Positions 25,040 to 36,789 of a stretch of DNA of 64,000 bases are shown piece by piece. A model generated the notes under the pieces. That model was not told the DNA's origin, did no database searches, and saw nothing but the letters and a program-made list of their open reading frames with translations. The translations under genes were made by a program, and so were the position numbers. Position 1 is the stretch's first letter, and each line of letters starts with the position of its first letter. This stretch comes from Lentibacillus jeotgali. GTDB taxonomy: Bacteria > Bacillota > Bacilli > Bacillales > Amphibacillaceae. Where the stretch lies: positions 1-64,000 of the forward strand of contig NZ_AGAV01000018.1 in the NCBI RefSeq assembly GCF_000224785.1. Reading direction: 5' to 3'.

Positions 25040-26887
25040 ATGAGCGAAGAGGTTATGCATACACAGGAAATGCGATTGCGATTGATTGATTTGGAGTACA
25101 AAGATTTGTCAGAAAAAGAATTAAAAAAAGAAATCGAACGTATATATGTCGAAGAGTATGGTGAAGAACTTTCGGCTAAGATAGATGTCTTCACTTCTTC
25201 AGATGCGGAAAGTTTAGAAGATAATACGTCTGGTTATGATGGCACAGCTATTCATTTCCAATCCGAAGAAAACAATATCGATGAAGTATATGTTATATCG
25301 CAAGGTACGCAGGGTGCTAAAGATTGGGAATACAATATGAAGGCAATGCTGGCTGGACAGGACATAAGTCAAGCCGATGCAACAGAGGAATTTGTAAATG
25401 AAGCAAAAAAGAATTTTAAAACAGGTGATTCCACATCGATTATTGGCTTATCACATTCATTAGCTCATAATAATAATACAACGGCTCATTTACTATACGA
25501 TACATTTGATGACATCTATAGTGTTAATGGTGCCCAGACAAACTATTATCAACTTTATAATTATAGTGGAGAATTTAGAAAAGCGATATCAGAAGAGTTC
25601 TCAATATCTCCGTCAAATCTAAATACTATTTATGAAATTAATCCAGATAAATTAAAAGCATTCGCCAAAGATTATTACAAGGATAAGGGTGAAAACATCC
25701 ACCAAATCATTTCCGAAGATGATCCGCTTTATGCGGTGAGTAGTACACGTGGGTTTTTCACGCTTGGAGATGTGGAATTTGTAGACACCAATACAGATTA
25801 TCCAGGACTTCGATCTATCATGGATGACATCCCGGATGAAGCTGTGAAAGATCTTCAGGAGCTTGCTATTCAATATACGACTGCTTCTAATCGTGGCGGG
25901 ACAGATGCTGCAGTTCAGGAGATATTAGGTGTAGACATGGGTCTAGTCAAGCAAATTGATGGGTTTTGGAGTGCGGCAGGCGTATACACCACAAATCAGT
26001 CTGAAATTGATGAGATGATCAGGGACGTTAATGATAAGTTGCCCCGGCTGCTCTCACAAGTCAAAACGGTCACGACAAACGCTGATGTGATTTTCCAGCG
26101 GGTTGTTGATGCCGGATATATTAGTGCTGAGCAGAAGCAGCTGATCGTTACGGAACTTACGACTATTCAATCGGAGTTGGACGGGATGATGGAATCCATT
26201 TCAAGATTGGTTGACATTCGCGATATGCACAATTTGTCTTCACAACTTGGTGGGGATCTGGGTACTTACATAAATATCAAGAATCATGCTCAAGCAATCC
26301 AGGGTAGTCTCGATAAACTGAACACAGAGAAATTTCGTGCCCTTTTGCAAACAATTGGGAGCGGTCATGATATCACTGGTATATTGGAATCAATGAATAA
26401 AGGAAACAAATCTTACTTGGGTACAGATATGGTTCTCACGGCGACCAAAGGAAGTGGGGAAATCCAGGTCAATATTTCAGCCACTTTGCGAATGTATGAA
26501 GAAGGAAAAAGATTACTTGAAGACAAAGCGACAGAGATTAAACGAATGCAGGCTACCATTGACCGGGAAGTCATGCAAAGTTACAAAACGGAACGAAGAA
26601 AAGTCATGAATAAGATCTATGACATGGAAGCAAGCCCCAGCACGTATACCCACCTTCTCAGAAAACATGTATATTTTGTCAGATTGGATAAGTCAATCAC
26701 AAGCATTAACGTTCATGAAGAATTTTATCCGTTCAATCATACCAATATGGATGACAAGATTAGCCTTTTAAATGAAAGTGTGGAAAAAGGCCATACTTAT
26801 CTCGAAAACTATCGATCGGCTATTCAAGATCTATTTGACGAGGAAGAAAATATTGCAGCCTTATTTGATGTGGTGGAGGGTTCTTAA
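25040..26887 (+). CDS. lipase-like protein (DUF6792-like)
   Basis: 615 residues. The N-terminal half (about 40-230) looks like an alpha/beta-hydrolase: VYVISQGTQGAKDWEYNMKAML, then SIIGLSHSLAHNNNTTAHL with a GxSxS nucleophile motif, and IYSVNGAQTNYYQL. The C-terminal half (about 270-615) is helical with coiled-coil stretches. The layout resembles DUF6792 proteins of bacilli, which I place here from memory. Start chosen as ATG with GGGAAGTGAG upstream; a GTG three codons earlier is less likely. No signal peptide; a type VII-like export route is possible because the next gene is a small helical protein. Confidence 0.65.
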   Translation: MSEEVMHTQEMRLRLIDLEYKDLSEKELKKEIERIYVEEYGEELSAKIDVFTSSDAESLEDNTSGYDGTAIHFQSEENNIDEVYVISQGTQGAKDWEYNMKAMLAGQDISQADATEEFVNEAKKNFKTGDSTSIIGLSHSLAHNNNTTAHLLYDTFDDIYSVNGAQTNYYQLYNYSGEFRKAISEEFSISPSNLNTIYEINPDKLKAFAKDYYKDKGENIHQIISEDDPLYAVSSTRGFFTLGDVEFVDTNTDYPGLRSIMDDIPDEAVKDLQELAIQYTTASNRGGTDAAVQEILGVDMGLVKQIDGFWSAAGVYTTNQSEIDEMIRDVNDKLPRLLSQVKTVTTNADVIFQRVVDAGYISAEQKQLIVTELTTIQSELDGMMESISRLVDIRDMHNLSSQLGGDLGTYINIKNHAQAIQGSLDKLNTEKFRALLQTIGSGHDITGILESMNKGNKSYLGTDMVLTATKGSGEIQVNISATLRMYEEGKRLLEDKATEIKRMQATIDREVMQSYKTERRKVMNKIYDMEASPSTYTHLLRKHVYFVRLDKSITSINVHEEFYPFNHTNMDDKISLLNESVEKGHTYLENYRSAIQDLFDEEENIAALFDVVEGS

Positions 26888-26888
26888 A

Positions 26889-27224
26889 TTGCAAGGAGAC
26901 GACCATTCTATAACGGTTACTGAACAACTATTGGACAGTGAAGACTTTTCCGATAAGAAGGGAATTCTAAAACGGCATACTGAGAAAATTAATGAATGTG
27001 ATACGGACTTTTTCAAGCGCGTTGATTCCATTATTGTTAATGAAGAGCAAAAAGGGGAAATCGTTGACTCGATGCTGGAGGAAACGAAAAAATTAAAGCG
27101 TCAAAATTTTGATTTAATAGAGGACGTCAACCAGCAAATCACTAACACCGTAACAAAATTTAACGAACAGGTAGAAGAAATGAAAACACAGCGGCTGACC
27201 ATCAGGTACCGGGATAATATTTAG
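26889..27224 (+). CDS. small helical protein, possible secretion partner
   Basis: 111 residues, TTG start eight bases after GGAGGG and overlapping nothing: the lipase-like gene ends at 26887. Sequence LLDSEDFSDKKGILKRHTEKINECDTDFFKRVDSII is followed by long helices with Glu/Lys/Gln. The opening DSE(D/Q)FS pattern recalls small type VII-associated proteins (DUF3130/TIGR04197-like), but this is a weak similarity. Third gene of the lipoprotein operon. Confidence 0.5.
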   Translation: MQGDDHSITVTEQLLDSEDFSDKKGILKRHTEKINECDTDFFKRVDSIIVNEEQKGEIVDSMLEETKKLKRQNFDLIEDVNQQITNTVTKFNEQVEEMKTQRLTIRYRDNI

Positions 27225-27270
27225 TGATCATTCAGAGTCCGATGATTTTACTGGTGGCGACTGTTAGGAT

Positions 27271-27305
27271 GGGTGCCTGTCACTTTCCGAATTTTGTCGA
27301 ATTGG
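27271..27305 (+). repeat. interspersed REP-like element
   Basis: GGGTGCCTGTCACTTTCC then GAATTTTGTCGAATTGG. The stretch 27306-27648 has no supported gene; a plus-strand frame around 27585-27660 (ELSDKEFKKYKRVLNAVGSG) looks like gene debris. Confidence 0.8.
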
Positions 27306-27648
27306 TAAGGAAAGACTGTTTCACAAACTTAGGTTGAAAAATATTCATAGCCTGCCTGCACCAGTTTTTGAACAGCTTCGGTAAGGGTCAGGATGGTTGG
27401 AGCGGAGCTAATTAAGAGGTCAAAAGGTATTAACGAATACTGCAGTCGTTTGGGATTGCAGGGGATACAGGAAACGTGGTTTTATTGAACGTGCGCCTTT
27501 TTATTGCCCGATTTTCCGACGTAGATAGATATTCCCGATTTTACCAAAGAAGGTGTAATGATTTATGATAAAGTAATGGACAAATGAATTGAGCGATAAA
27601 GAATTTAAGAAATACAAAAGGGTGTTAAATGCTGTAGGTTCAGGAGAT

Positions 27649-27744
27649 TCATTTTTGCCAGGCTCCCTGAATGCCTCCGAAATCTTTAAGTGCTTGATCG
27701 TGTAGTTCGATGACATCTTCAACCTCAAGATATTCTACTTTCAT
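27649..27744 (-). pseudogene. doc: N-terminal fragment of a Doc/Fic-type toxin
   Basis: 31 codons: MKVEYLEVEDVIELHDQ then ALKDFGGIQG, ending TGA. It matches the start of death-on-curing proteins (MxYLTVEDVIxIHxxALExFGGxxGIRD); the HPFxxGNxR active site is gone. Its ATG overlaps the stop of the small basic gene upstream (TAATG), as is usual in toxin-antitoxin pairs. Confidence 0.65.
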
Positions 27745-27887
27745 TAATTCTTACTAAGCTTTTCCAAAGCCTTACCATTTGCTTTAACAGCTTTTTTGTA
27801 ACTTTCCTGGATTCTTTTTTTGCGTTTTACAGCTTGTGGTTTCATAACGGATTTGTTCATTTCTTTATCATCCTTTTTCTTCTTCAT
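27744..27887 (-). CDS. small basic protein, candidate orphan antitoxin of Doc
   Basis: 47 residues, very Lys-rich (MKKKKDDKEMNKSVMKPQ...AVKRKKRIQESYKKAVKANG). Strong RBS AGGAGG before the ATG. It overlaps the start of the Doc fragment by one base in an antitoxin-toxin arrangement. Antitoxins of Doc vary; its family is unknown to me. Confidence 0.55.
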   Translation of the reverse strand: MKKKKDDKEMNKSVMKPQAVKRKKRIQESYKKAVKANGKALEKLSKN

Positions 27888-28013
27888 TGGATAGCCCTCC
27901 TGCATAAGATACATCCATATATATGTTAGCTTATCCAATATCAGAAGTATTTAAATTCGTTTACTCTATTTTATCATAGTACAGTCTATCTTTCTATTAA
28001 CTGAATAAGCTCT

Positions 28014-28055
28014 AGGTACTGCCAATTCCCGGATTTTATCCTATTATGTCTATAA
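28014..28055 (+). repeat. interspersed REP-like element, diverged
   Basis: AGGTACTGCCAATTCCC then GGATTTTATCCTATTATG. Nothing else was recognised in 27888-28230. Confidence 0.55.
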
Positions 28056-28230
28056 AGTTATTGGAAAATGGCTGTTGGTTTGGTGGGAGGTTTCATTTTT
28101 AACAATATTTTATAAAACGGAAATTTTCGTATATATTTGCTTGGAATAAGTAAAGATGCCACAGCAGGGGAAAGGCTACTGGCAGGTGCATTTACGTTTA
28201 CACCAATGAGGTATAGGTGAGGTGAGAAGT

Positions 28231-28693
28231 ATGGATGTAAAATCAGAATTAGAAAGAATTTACTCTAATAGATTTTACAATCCCAGAAAGAAATATCAGA
28301 ATTTGAAGAGGCATTAGATAATCTAATCAGTTTAGGTGATCCGTCAATTATTAGTGAATTATGCATGGCATTTGACGATGATACAGAACAATATGAAGTA
28401 ATGTTTGGACTAATACATGGAATAGAGTATCTCTATAAGGAAAGTGTTGAAGAAGGAATTTACTTAATAGCTTTAGCTGTTCCCGGAGTTATTTATAGAG
28501 CATCAGAATGGATGGGAATTTTACATTTTTTAGAATTTTAAATCATAAACAAGTGAGAAGAATATATGGTAAGGTATTATCTAACCTAGGTGTGGATACA
28601 AAAGAGGTAGTAATAAATTTATTAAGTGACATAAAAAATGAAGACCCAAATATGTTCGGAAATTCTGTCGATGACGTATTAAAAGCGATTTAG
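28231..28693 (+). pseudogene. Imm30-like immunity protein gene with two frameshifts
   Basis: ATG with GGTGAG upstream starts MDVKSELERIYSNR; the frame breaks at about 28275 and continues shifted as ILQSQKEISEFEEALDNLISLGD..., AFDDDTEQYEVMFGLIHGIEYLY; a second shift in the T run at about 28528 leads to FRILNHKQVRRIYGKVLSNL and ends LKAI at 28693. Joined, it is a normal-length (about 153 residues) immunity protein like the Imm30 family that protects against contact-dependent or secreted toxins. About 250 bp of debris follow. Confidence 0.75.
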
Positions 28694-28949
28694 TACAATT
28701 ATCCTGACTAGCTAGGAATTTTGAAAGTTAAAAAAATAGACAGGTGATTGACTTACCACAAGGTCAACCAGTAGCCGTTTAATGTTGGGGCTCTTCGCCA
28801 TTTAGTGTTGAAAAATGATCCTAAATTCATATTAATCCTAACACTATACCTTCAGGTGTAAATAGGACTGAATTTAATAAATAGCGAACTAATAACTGGA
28901 AAAGTAGAGCAAATGATTATTAATATTAATATGAAAAAGGGGTATAAAG

Positions 28950-29420
28950 ATGAGCCTTGAAACTTATCAAAAAGCTAAGCAAATAATTTTGGCAGAAGAA
29001 GACATTGCTGACTTTGTTGGAGGTTGCACAAGTGATTTAAAAAGGTTGGCTGAAGAAAAGATAGGGTTAAAGTTTGCTGGTTTATATCTAGATTACGTAA
29101 AGACGTTCGGAGCAGGTAATTTCGGATCCCAAGAAATTTACGGAATTATTCATGATGATTTTGAAAACTCTTCAGTGCCGGATGCCATATGGTACACTTT
29201 AACAGAACGGAGGGAAATTGACTTACCAAATAACCTCCTTATTATTTATGATACTGGCAGTGATGGGCTATTTTGCTTAGATTATGATCAACTTGATGAA
29301 AACGGAGAACCAATAATCGTATCATTTACGCCTGGGGTTGAGCTAGAAAGTCAAACATATGAAATAATTGCAAATGATTTTGGTGATTTCTTATTGGATC
29401 TAGTTAAACTAGAGGTGTAA
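28950..29420 (+). CDS. SMI1/KNR4 (SUKH) family immunity protein
   Basis: 156 residues with the SUKH pattern: LKRLAEEKIGLKFAGLYLDYVKTFGAGNFGSQEIYGI (about 30-66), NNLLIIYDTGSDGLFCLDYDQ (about 93-113) and PIIVSF. This corresponds to YobK-like antitoxins that neutralise YobL-type LXG nucleases. RBS AAAAGGGG, then ATG. It is intact while the toxin fragment next to it (29498) is broken, the usual state of orphan immunity genes. Confidence 0.85.
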   Translation: MSLETYQKAKQIILAEEDIADFVGGCTSDLKRLAEEKIGLKFAGLYLDYVKTFGAGNFGSQEIYGIIHDDFENSSVPDAIWYTLTERREIDLPNNLLIIYDTGSDGLFCLDYDQLDENGEPIIVSFTPGVELESQTYEIIANDFGDFLLDLVKLEV

Positions 29421-29433
29421 ACGCAAAAATAGA

Positions 29434-29466
29434 AGAGGCTGGAATAACAAATCCAGTCTCTTTTTA
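29434..29466 (+). terminator. intrinsic terminator of the SUKH gene
   Basis: GAGGCTGGA, loop, TCCAGTCTC followed by TTTTTATTTTT; one G-U pair. Confidence 0.85.
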
Positions 29467-29497
29467 TTTTTGCCAACTCTCACATAACAATCACATA

Positions 29498-29734
29498 ATG
29501 GAAGTCATAGGCGCCAATTCGTCATTAGCGGGCACATCCGAGGATGATGTGTTTGGTGGTGTGAAGAAGGGGACTGGGAAATCAAATCTTGAATTAATGA
29601 AAAAGGGAAGATCACCATATTGGGAAGATGGGACCGCGATAGAGCTTCATCATAAAGTACAGTACTTTGGAATAATCTGGAGTCGTGACGGTTGGAACTA
29701 TAAATACCAAGTTGATTATAGTATTGATTCCTAA
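29498..29734 (+). pseudogene. C-terminal fragment of an LHH-type nuclease toxin
   Basis: The stretch FGGVKKGTGKSNLELMKKG, RSPYWEDGTAIELHH matches the start of the LHH (HNH/EndoVII-like) nuclease domain found at the end of polymorphic toxins (K..GNSNLxLMxxGxxPYxxDGxxIELHH). After the HH pair the sequence diverges (KVQYFGIIW). There is no secretion domain, so it is a leftover cassette end. The 29735-29852 stretch carries an unrecognised frame (DGKSVGDFSVIYPEFRITIW). Confidence 0.65.
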
Positions 29735-29852
29735 ACAGAACGTCATTCTTAAAATTGGATGGTAAATCGGTCGGTGACTTTTCAGTTATATATCCCGAAT
29801 TTAGAATAACCATCTGGAAAAAGGATGAGGAAAACCACCTCAAAGCATCAAT

Positions 29853-30143
29853 TTACTTTTTAGGTTTGCCTTCAGTAGTAATAATATTGTTATTTTCAAT
29901 ATGAACAGAATTGGGTGTATTTGTTTCCATTCGTTTTTGCTTTTTTCGGTACCTTAAATGAAAAGTCAGAAATAGACTTAATGTAAACAGAAGGAAAGTG
30001 GTACCGCTTGCATTTAACAAGAAATTAATAAAAAGGTATACACTTAAAGTAGTGTCAAAGTTTTTTAAAGCCTTTATAATTCCTTTTCCTGCCATATTAA
30101 TTATCTGGAGTAAGTAATAGATGTTCTGCAGCATTTCTTTCAC
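29853..30143 (-). CDS. small membrane protein
   Basis: 96 residues, GTG start six bases after GGGGTG. An amphipathic start, then one clear membrane region (about 33-62, possibly two short spans: LSVYLFINFLLNASGTTFLL and TLSLFLTFHLRYRKK), then a polar tail ending TEGKPKK. No family recognised. Confidence 0.5.
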   Translation of the reverse strand: MKEMLQNIYYLLQIINMAGKGIIKALKNFDTTLSVYLFINFLLNASGTTFLLFTLSLFLTFHLRYRKKQKRMETNTPNSVHIENNNIITTEGKPKK

Positions 30144-30234
30144 TTTTTACACCCCTTTGTTTATATTTTTATAATTGCCATTTTTATTGATTGTATACAT
30201 CATGGTATTGGCAGTGAAGAGTATTGTGTTAAGA

Positions 30235-30426
30235 GGTTTTATTCGGTGCGGGTGTGCCTTTGATGCTGGAATTTATTTTGGTCAGGCTGGCAGGGACGGA
30301 AAATGTCCTTTATCAGTCGCTTTTATTATTGAAGTGCATTAATGTGTGCCAAACGGCAATAGCTGCGCTCTATAACGGATTGAAGTATGAGCTGGTCATA
30401 AAACGCTCTTCTTTGATATAGTTCAT
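30235..30426 (-). pseudogene. N-terminal fragment of a second DnaD-like gene
   Basis: Minus strand: ATG at 30426 preceded by AAGGAGAAACAAC, then sequence parallel to the first 55 codons of the gene at 18711-19823 (shared plus-strand words CATAAAACGC, TTCTTTGATATAGTTCATG, GGCAGGGACGG, GTGTGCCTTT). Frameshifts are present. Nothing else is supported in 30427-30588. Confidence 0.7.
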
Positions 30427-30588
30427 GTTGTTTCTCCTTGTTTGCTGGTTTTTTCGCAATTGGGTCCCGGAATTTATTAGTGTAAAATTGCCGTGGTTTT
30501 TGTCGGTGCGGATGTGCGTAGAGGGAGGTGAAGCCGAAGCATCAAATTAACTTGGCCATGCCATGCCGCTTTCTTTAATGAACTGGAC

Positions 30589-31330
30589 TCATATGATGAA
30601 GTACGCTGGCTCAAAATGAATTAGATCATTGACGACATGGCCCTTGACCCGAGCATCGTCAATTAATACAACAACCCGTACTTTGAGCATGTCGGCTGTT
30701 GCCTGCCGAAAGGTGTCAAGCAGCTTCTTGCTGACCATGATGATTTGCCAAACAACATTATGCAAACCATCGTGAATGCGAACCGCATACAAAAGGGCCA
30801 CATTGCCAATATAATCATCGAAGGAAACCCGGATGTTGTCGGGATTTTCTGTCTGACTAATAAAGGCTGCCTTCGACCCTTCAGGCAACTGCCACTCAAG
30901 TGTTTTGAAACGAATTAAAGCAAAAAAAGTTGAAGTCATTTTTACGAACCAGTAAGCGCGCGGAAGAAACATTTTATAATTCGCAGGTTGAATTAATTGG
31001 AGAATGTCCGAACCTAGCGGCAGGAATGGTCTTGTCTCCGGAAACTTGTCATTGTAATGGGTGATAAGTGGCTCCGAAATCCAAAACACCATTGGATGTG
31101 TAGACATTACCCCGACGCAGCCCGGCCTTGAGAAAATAACGTATAGTACCATTAAAAGCAACCAATCGGTGAAAGCCAACAGTGCCGTAATGGGTATTGA
31201 AAGCCGTTAATTCTTGTTCGCCATATGTATCTGCGTGAGTAGAATCCAAATCAATAATAAGGGTATTGGACTCCCGATGTTGGTGCACTTTGTCCAACAG
31301 CTCCTGTGTATAATTAAAATTGGTAATATA
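30589..31330 (-). pseudogene. degraded IS1380-family transposase
   Basis: In two frames the minus strand encodes LIIDLDSTHADTYGEQE, FNTHYGTVGFHRLVAF, LRRGNVYTSNGVLDF and then FWISEPLITHYNDKFPETRPFLP. These are hallmark motifs of IS1380 transposases (DLDSTxxxTxGxQEGxxYNxHxxxxGYHPL). The downstream part is much diverged, and no ends or target duplications could be made out. Confidence 0.7.
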
Positions 31331-31374
31331 ATGATATTTTGATAAGCAAAGACCCGCGAATTATATGTTTCTTT

Positions 31375-32139
31375 CTATGTGTTTTTATCTTCTACACTAT
31401 CGACATATTCCACATATTTACGGAACATATACTCAATTGTAATATGAAACGGTATAAAAGACACTATTTCAGTTCCATTTTTACTATTGTTGGCAGTAGT
31501 AGTAGCGTATATGTTGTATGGAGACATTTGTGCAAGTCGATTATTTTTCAGATTGGTAATTGAAATAAAATTGATTCCCCTTGCTGTTAACTGTTTTACT
31601 TGTGGAATAAGGACTGGCGTGTCTCCAGATAGTGATAAAATAATCACAACATCATTTTCATTGATACTGGGGGAGATTGATTCGAACTCAACTTTATCAT
31701 GAATGATGGTAATAAATCTTTTTATAATGGCAAATAACCGTTGTGCCTCTATCGCACAGGTTATCTGCGCAGTTCCAGTGCCATAAATAAAAATTCGATC
31801 AGCATTATAAAGTATTTGACTTATCTTCTCAAAATCAGTAGATGATAGGTTTTTTAATGTAACAGTTAAATCACTTTCCAGCACATCAACATGATTCCCG
31901 TCCGATTGATCGGCTTGATCTTTCCATTTTAAGAAAACACGAAATTCACTATAGCCGCTGAAACCTAATTTTTTGGTCATGCGATGGATGGACGAACGTG
32001 ACACAAAACATAAGTCTGACAGTTTGTTTATACCTAAGTTACGGGAATTCTCTTTATGATTTAATATATACCTCAAAACTTGAAGATCATTTTCATTCAA
32101 TCGCTCATAATTCTCATTTATGAGTTCTTCTAAATGCAT
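31375..32139 (-). CDS. MurR/RpiR family regulator of the sugar locus
   Basis: 254 residues: N-terminal RpiR helix-turn-helix (about 1-75: INKLSDLCFVSRSSIHRMTKKLGFSGYSEFRVFLK) and a C-terminal SIS domain (about 110-235: RIFIYGTGTAQITCAIEAQRLF, VVIILSLSGDTPVLI) that senses a phosphosugar. Divergent from the alpha-glucoside operon, so the obvious target. Start chosen as ATG at 32139 with AGGAG ten bases upstream; an earlier in-frame ATG precedes the ribosome site. Same type as GlvR/YfiA of Bacillus, which regulates phospho-alpha-glucosidase genes. Confidence 0.88.
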   Translation of the reverse strand: MHLEELINENYERLNENDLQVLRYILNHKENSRNLGINKLSDLCFVSRSSIHRMTKKLGFSGYSEFRVFLKWKDQADQSDGNHVDVLESDLTVTLKNLSSTDFEKISQILYNADRIFIYGTGTAQITCAIEAQRLFAIIKRFITIIHDKVEFESISPSINENDVVIILSLSGDTPVLIPQVKQLTARGINFISITNLKNNRLAQMSPYNIYATTTANNSKNGTEIVSFIPFHITIEYMFRKYVEYVDSVEDKNT

Positions 32140-32267
32140 TTCAATTCGGCTCCTATGAAGGTATTTAATCAATTATAGTATAGCATAAAAATATAACTTG
32201 AGAATATTCCCAGCATTTGAAAATGCATTCATTTCTTGCTGACCTTTCCCTTTACGCTCATAGTCTA

Positions 32268-32296
32268 TTGAACCCCTTTTCAATGCAACGTACAAT
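32268..32296 (+). promoter_or_regulatory. sigma-A promoter of the alpha-glucoside/sucrose operon
   Basis: TTGAAC, 17-base spacer, TACAAT, 48 bases before the EIICB start. Confidence 0.75.
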
Positions 32297-32307
32297 AAAA
32301 TTGTAAA

Positions 32308-32322
32308 ATGAAAGCGAAAACA
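32308..32322 (+). promoter_or_regulatory. cre site (CcpA operator)
   Basis: ATGAAAGCGAAAACA fits WTGNAANCGNWNNCW at every position. It lies just downstream of the predicted transcription start, where CcpA binding represses. The operon should therefore be shut off by glucose. Confidence 0.75.
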
Positions 32323-32343
32323 TAAACAGGGGGTGTTAATTTA

Positions 32344-35303
<2,960 letters not shown>

Positions 35304-35321
35304 TAATAGTAGGTGACATTT

Positions 35322-35352
35322 TCCTCCCTGGTTCGGCTAGGGAGGATTTTGG
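35322..35352 (+). terminator. hairpin after the phospho-glucosidase gene
   Basis: TCCTCCCT, nine-base loop, AGGGAGGA then TTTT. The T run is short, so it may reduce rather than stop transcription into the next genes. Confidence 0.6.
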
Positions 35353-35455
35353 ATTTGATGATTTTTTAAAGAGAACGTAGAATTAAGGCTCCCTTGAATC
35401 TAGGTTACTTCTTAAGCTGTTACTTAATAAGGTCGGACTATTAGGAGGAACCGAT

Positions 35456-36283
35456 GTGACCGTAAAATTGATAGCTGTTGATATGGATGGAACGTTTCTT
35501 AATATCCAAAAGAAATATGATTATGAAAGATTTTTAAAACAATATTTAAAATTGAAGGAGCAGGGAGTTCAATTTGTAGTTGCAAGCGGAAATCAATATT
35601 ATCAGTTGAAATCATTCTTTGGTGACATACAGGACGAAATAAGCTACATTTCTGAAAATGGGGCTCTTGTTGTGAATCAAGGACAGGAGGTATCCTCTGC
35701 CGAAATTCCTAAGAAGGATGTAAATCTTATTATGGATGTGCTGGTAATGTATAATAAATTGTCCATTGTATTATGTGGAAAAGAAAGTGCCTATGTTCTT
35801 GAGAGTGTATCTGATGATTTTTTTGAAACAATGAATAAGTATTATATCAGATTAAAGAGGGTACAAAGCTTTGAGCTGATTGATGATCAAATTTTAAAGT
35901 TTGCATTATTTTGTCCAGAGGAGGAAACGAATCCTTTAAGAGATCTGCTGCACAGTAAAATCGGAAAAATCATAACACCTGTCTCTAGTGGGCATGGGAG
36001 TATAGATTTAATTGTTCCTGGATTCCATAAAGCTTCAGGTATCCAATTCTTACAGCAAAAATGGGATATTAAAGACGATGAAACGATGGCTTTTGGTGAC
36101 GGAGGCAATGATATTGAAATGCTAAAGCATGTAAAGTATGGATTTGCAATGGAAAATGCGAGCGATGAAGTAAAAAATATCGCAAATTATATAGCACCAT
36201 CAAATGAGGAAAGTGGTGTATTGGAGATAATTGATCAATATTTTTTAAATCAGGGTCCATTTGGCAGTAATTTAAACCATTAA
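35456..36283 (+). CDS. Cof-type HAD phosphatase
   Basis: 275 residues. Motif I is VDMDGTFL (residues 8-15), motif II FVVASGNQY (about 40), motif III Lys around GFHKASGIQFL and motif IV FGDGGNDIEML (about 208-218), with the C2b cap in between. Such enzymes remove phosphate from sugar phosphates; beside PTS genes they are thought to relieve sugar-phosphate excess. GTG start with TAGGAGG upstream. Confidence 0.85.
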   Translation: MTVKLIAVDMDGTFLNIQKKYDYERFLKQYLKLKEQGVQFVVASGNQYYQLKSFFGDIQDEISYISENGALVVNQGQEVSSAEIPKKDVNLIMDVLVMYNKLSIVLCGKESAYVLESVSDDFFETMNKYYIRLKRVQSFELIDDQILKFALFCPEEETNPLRDLLHSKIGKIITPVSSGHGSIDLIVPGFHKASGIQFLQQKWDIKDDETMAFGDGGNDIEMLKHVKYGFAMENASDEVKNIANYIAPSNEESGVLEIIDQYFLNQGPFGSNLNH

Positions 36284-36296
36284 TTCGGGGGATAAG

Positions 36297-36660
36297 ATGA
36301 AAGTAGAGCATGTGGCAATCTGGGTTAAAGATATAGAAGTTATGAAGACATTTTAATGAAACGTGATTTAATGCACAAGCAAACTCAAGATATCATAATG
36401 AGGAAAAGCAATTTGAATCCTATTTTTTACGTTTGACGAAGGTGCACGTGCAAGCCGGGAGTCAATAAGTCGAATTATGACAATAGGATTGGCTGGGCTC
36501 ATATTGCAATTGCCCTTGGGAGCAGGGAATCCGTCAATAAGTTGACGGAACGTGTACAAAATGATGGTTATTGCTTAGTGAATGGCCCTCGTGTTACTGG
36601 TGATGGATATTATGAGAGTGTGATAGAAGATCCGAATAACCTCGATTATTGGTATCGTGC
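36297..36660 (+). pseudogene. VOC (glyoxalase/bleomycin-resistance) family gene, several frameshifts
   Basis: Starts MKVEHVAIWVKDIEVMKTF, then shifts; pieces in other frames read SRYHNE, FESYFLRF, NRIGWAHIAIALGSRESVNKLTERV and NGPRVTGDGYYESVIEDP. These are both halves of a metal-binding VOC protein of about 125 residues. The small bases between the pieces are consistent with single-base losses. Confidence 0.75.
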
Positions 36661-36789
36661 TTGGGTTGATGTTAGTAAGTCCTTCATTGCCAAATGCATG
36701 GGGAGTTCGGTTATTCCGATGATAAATTGCAAAATACTGAAATAGAACAATAGATAATAAACATCTTTGATTTAGGAGAATTAACGAAC

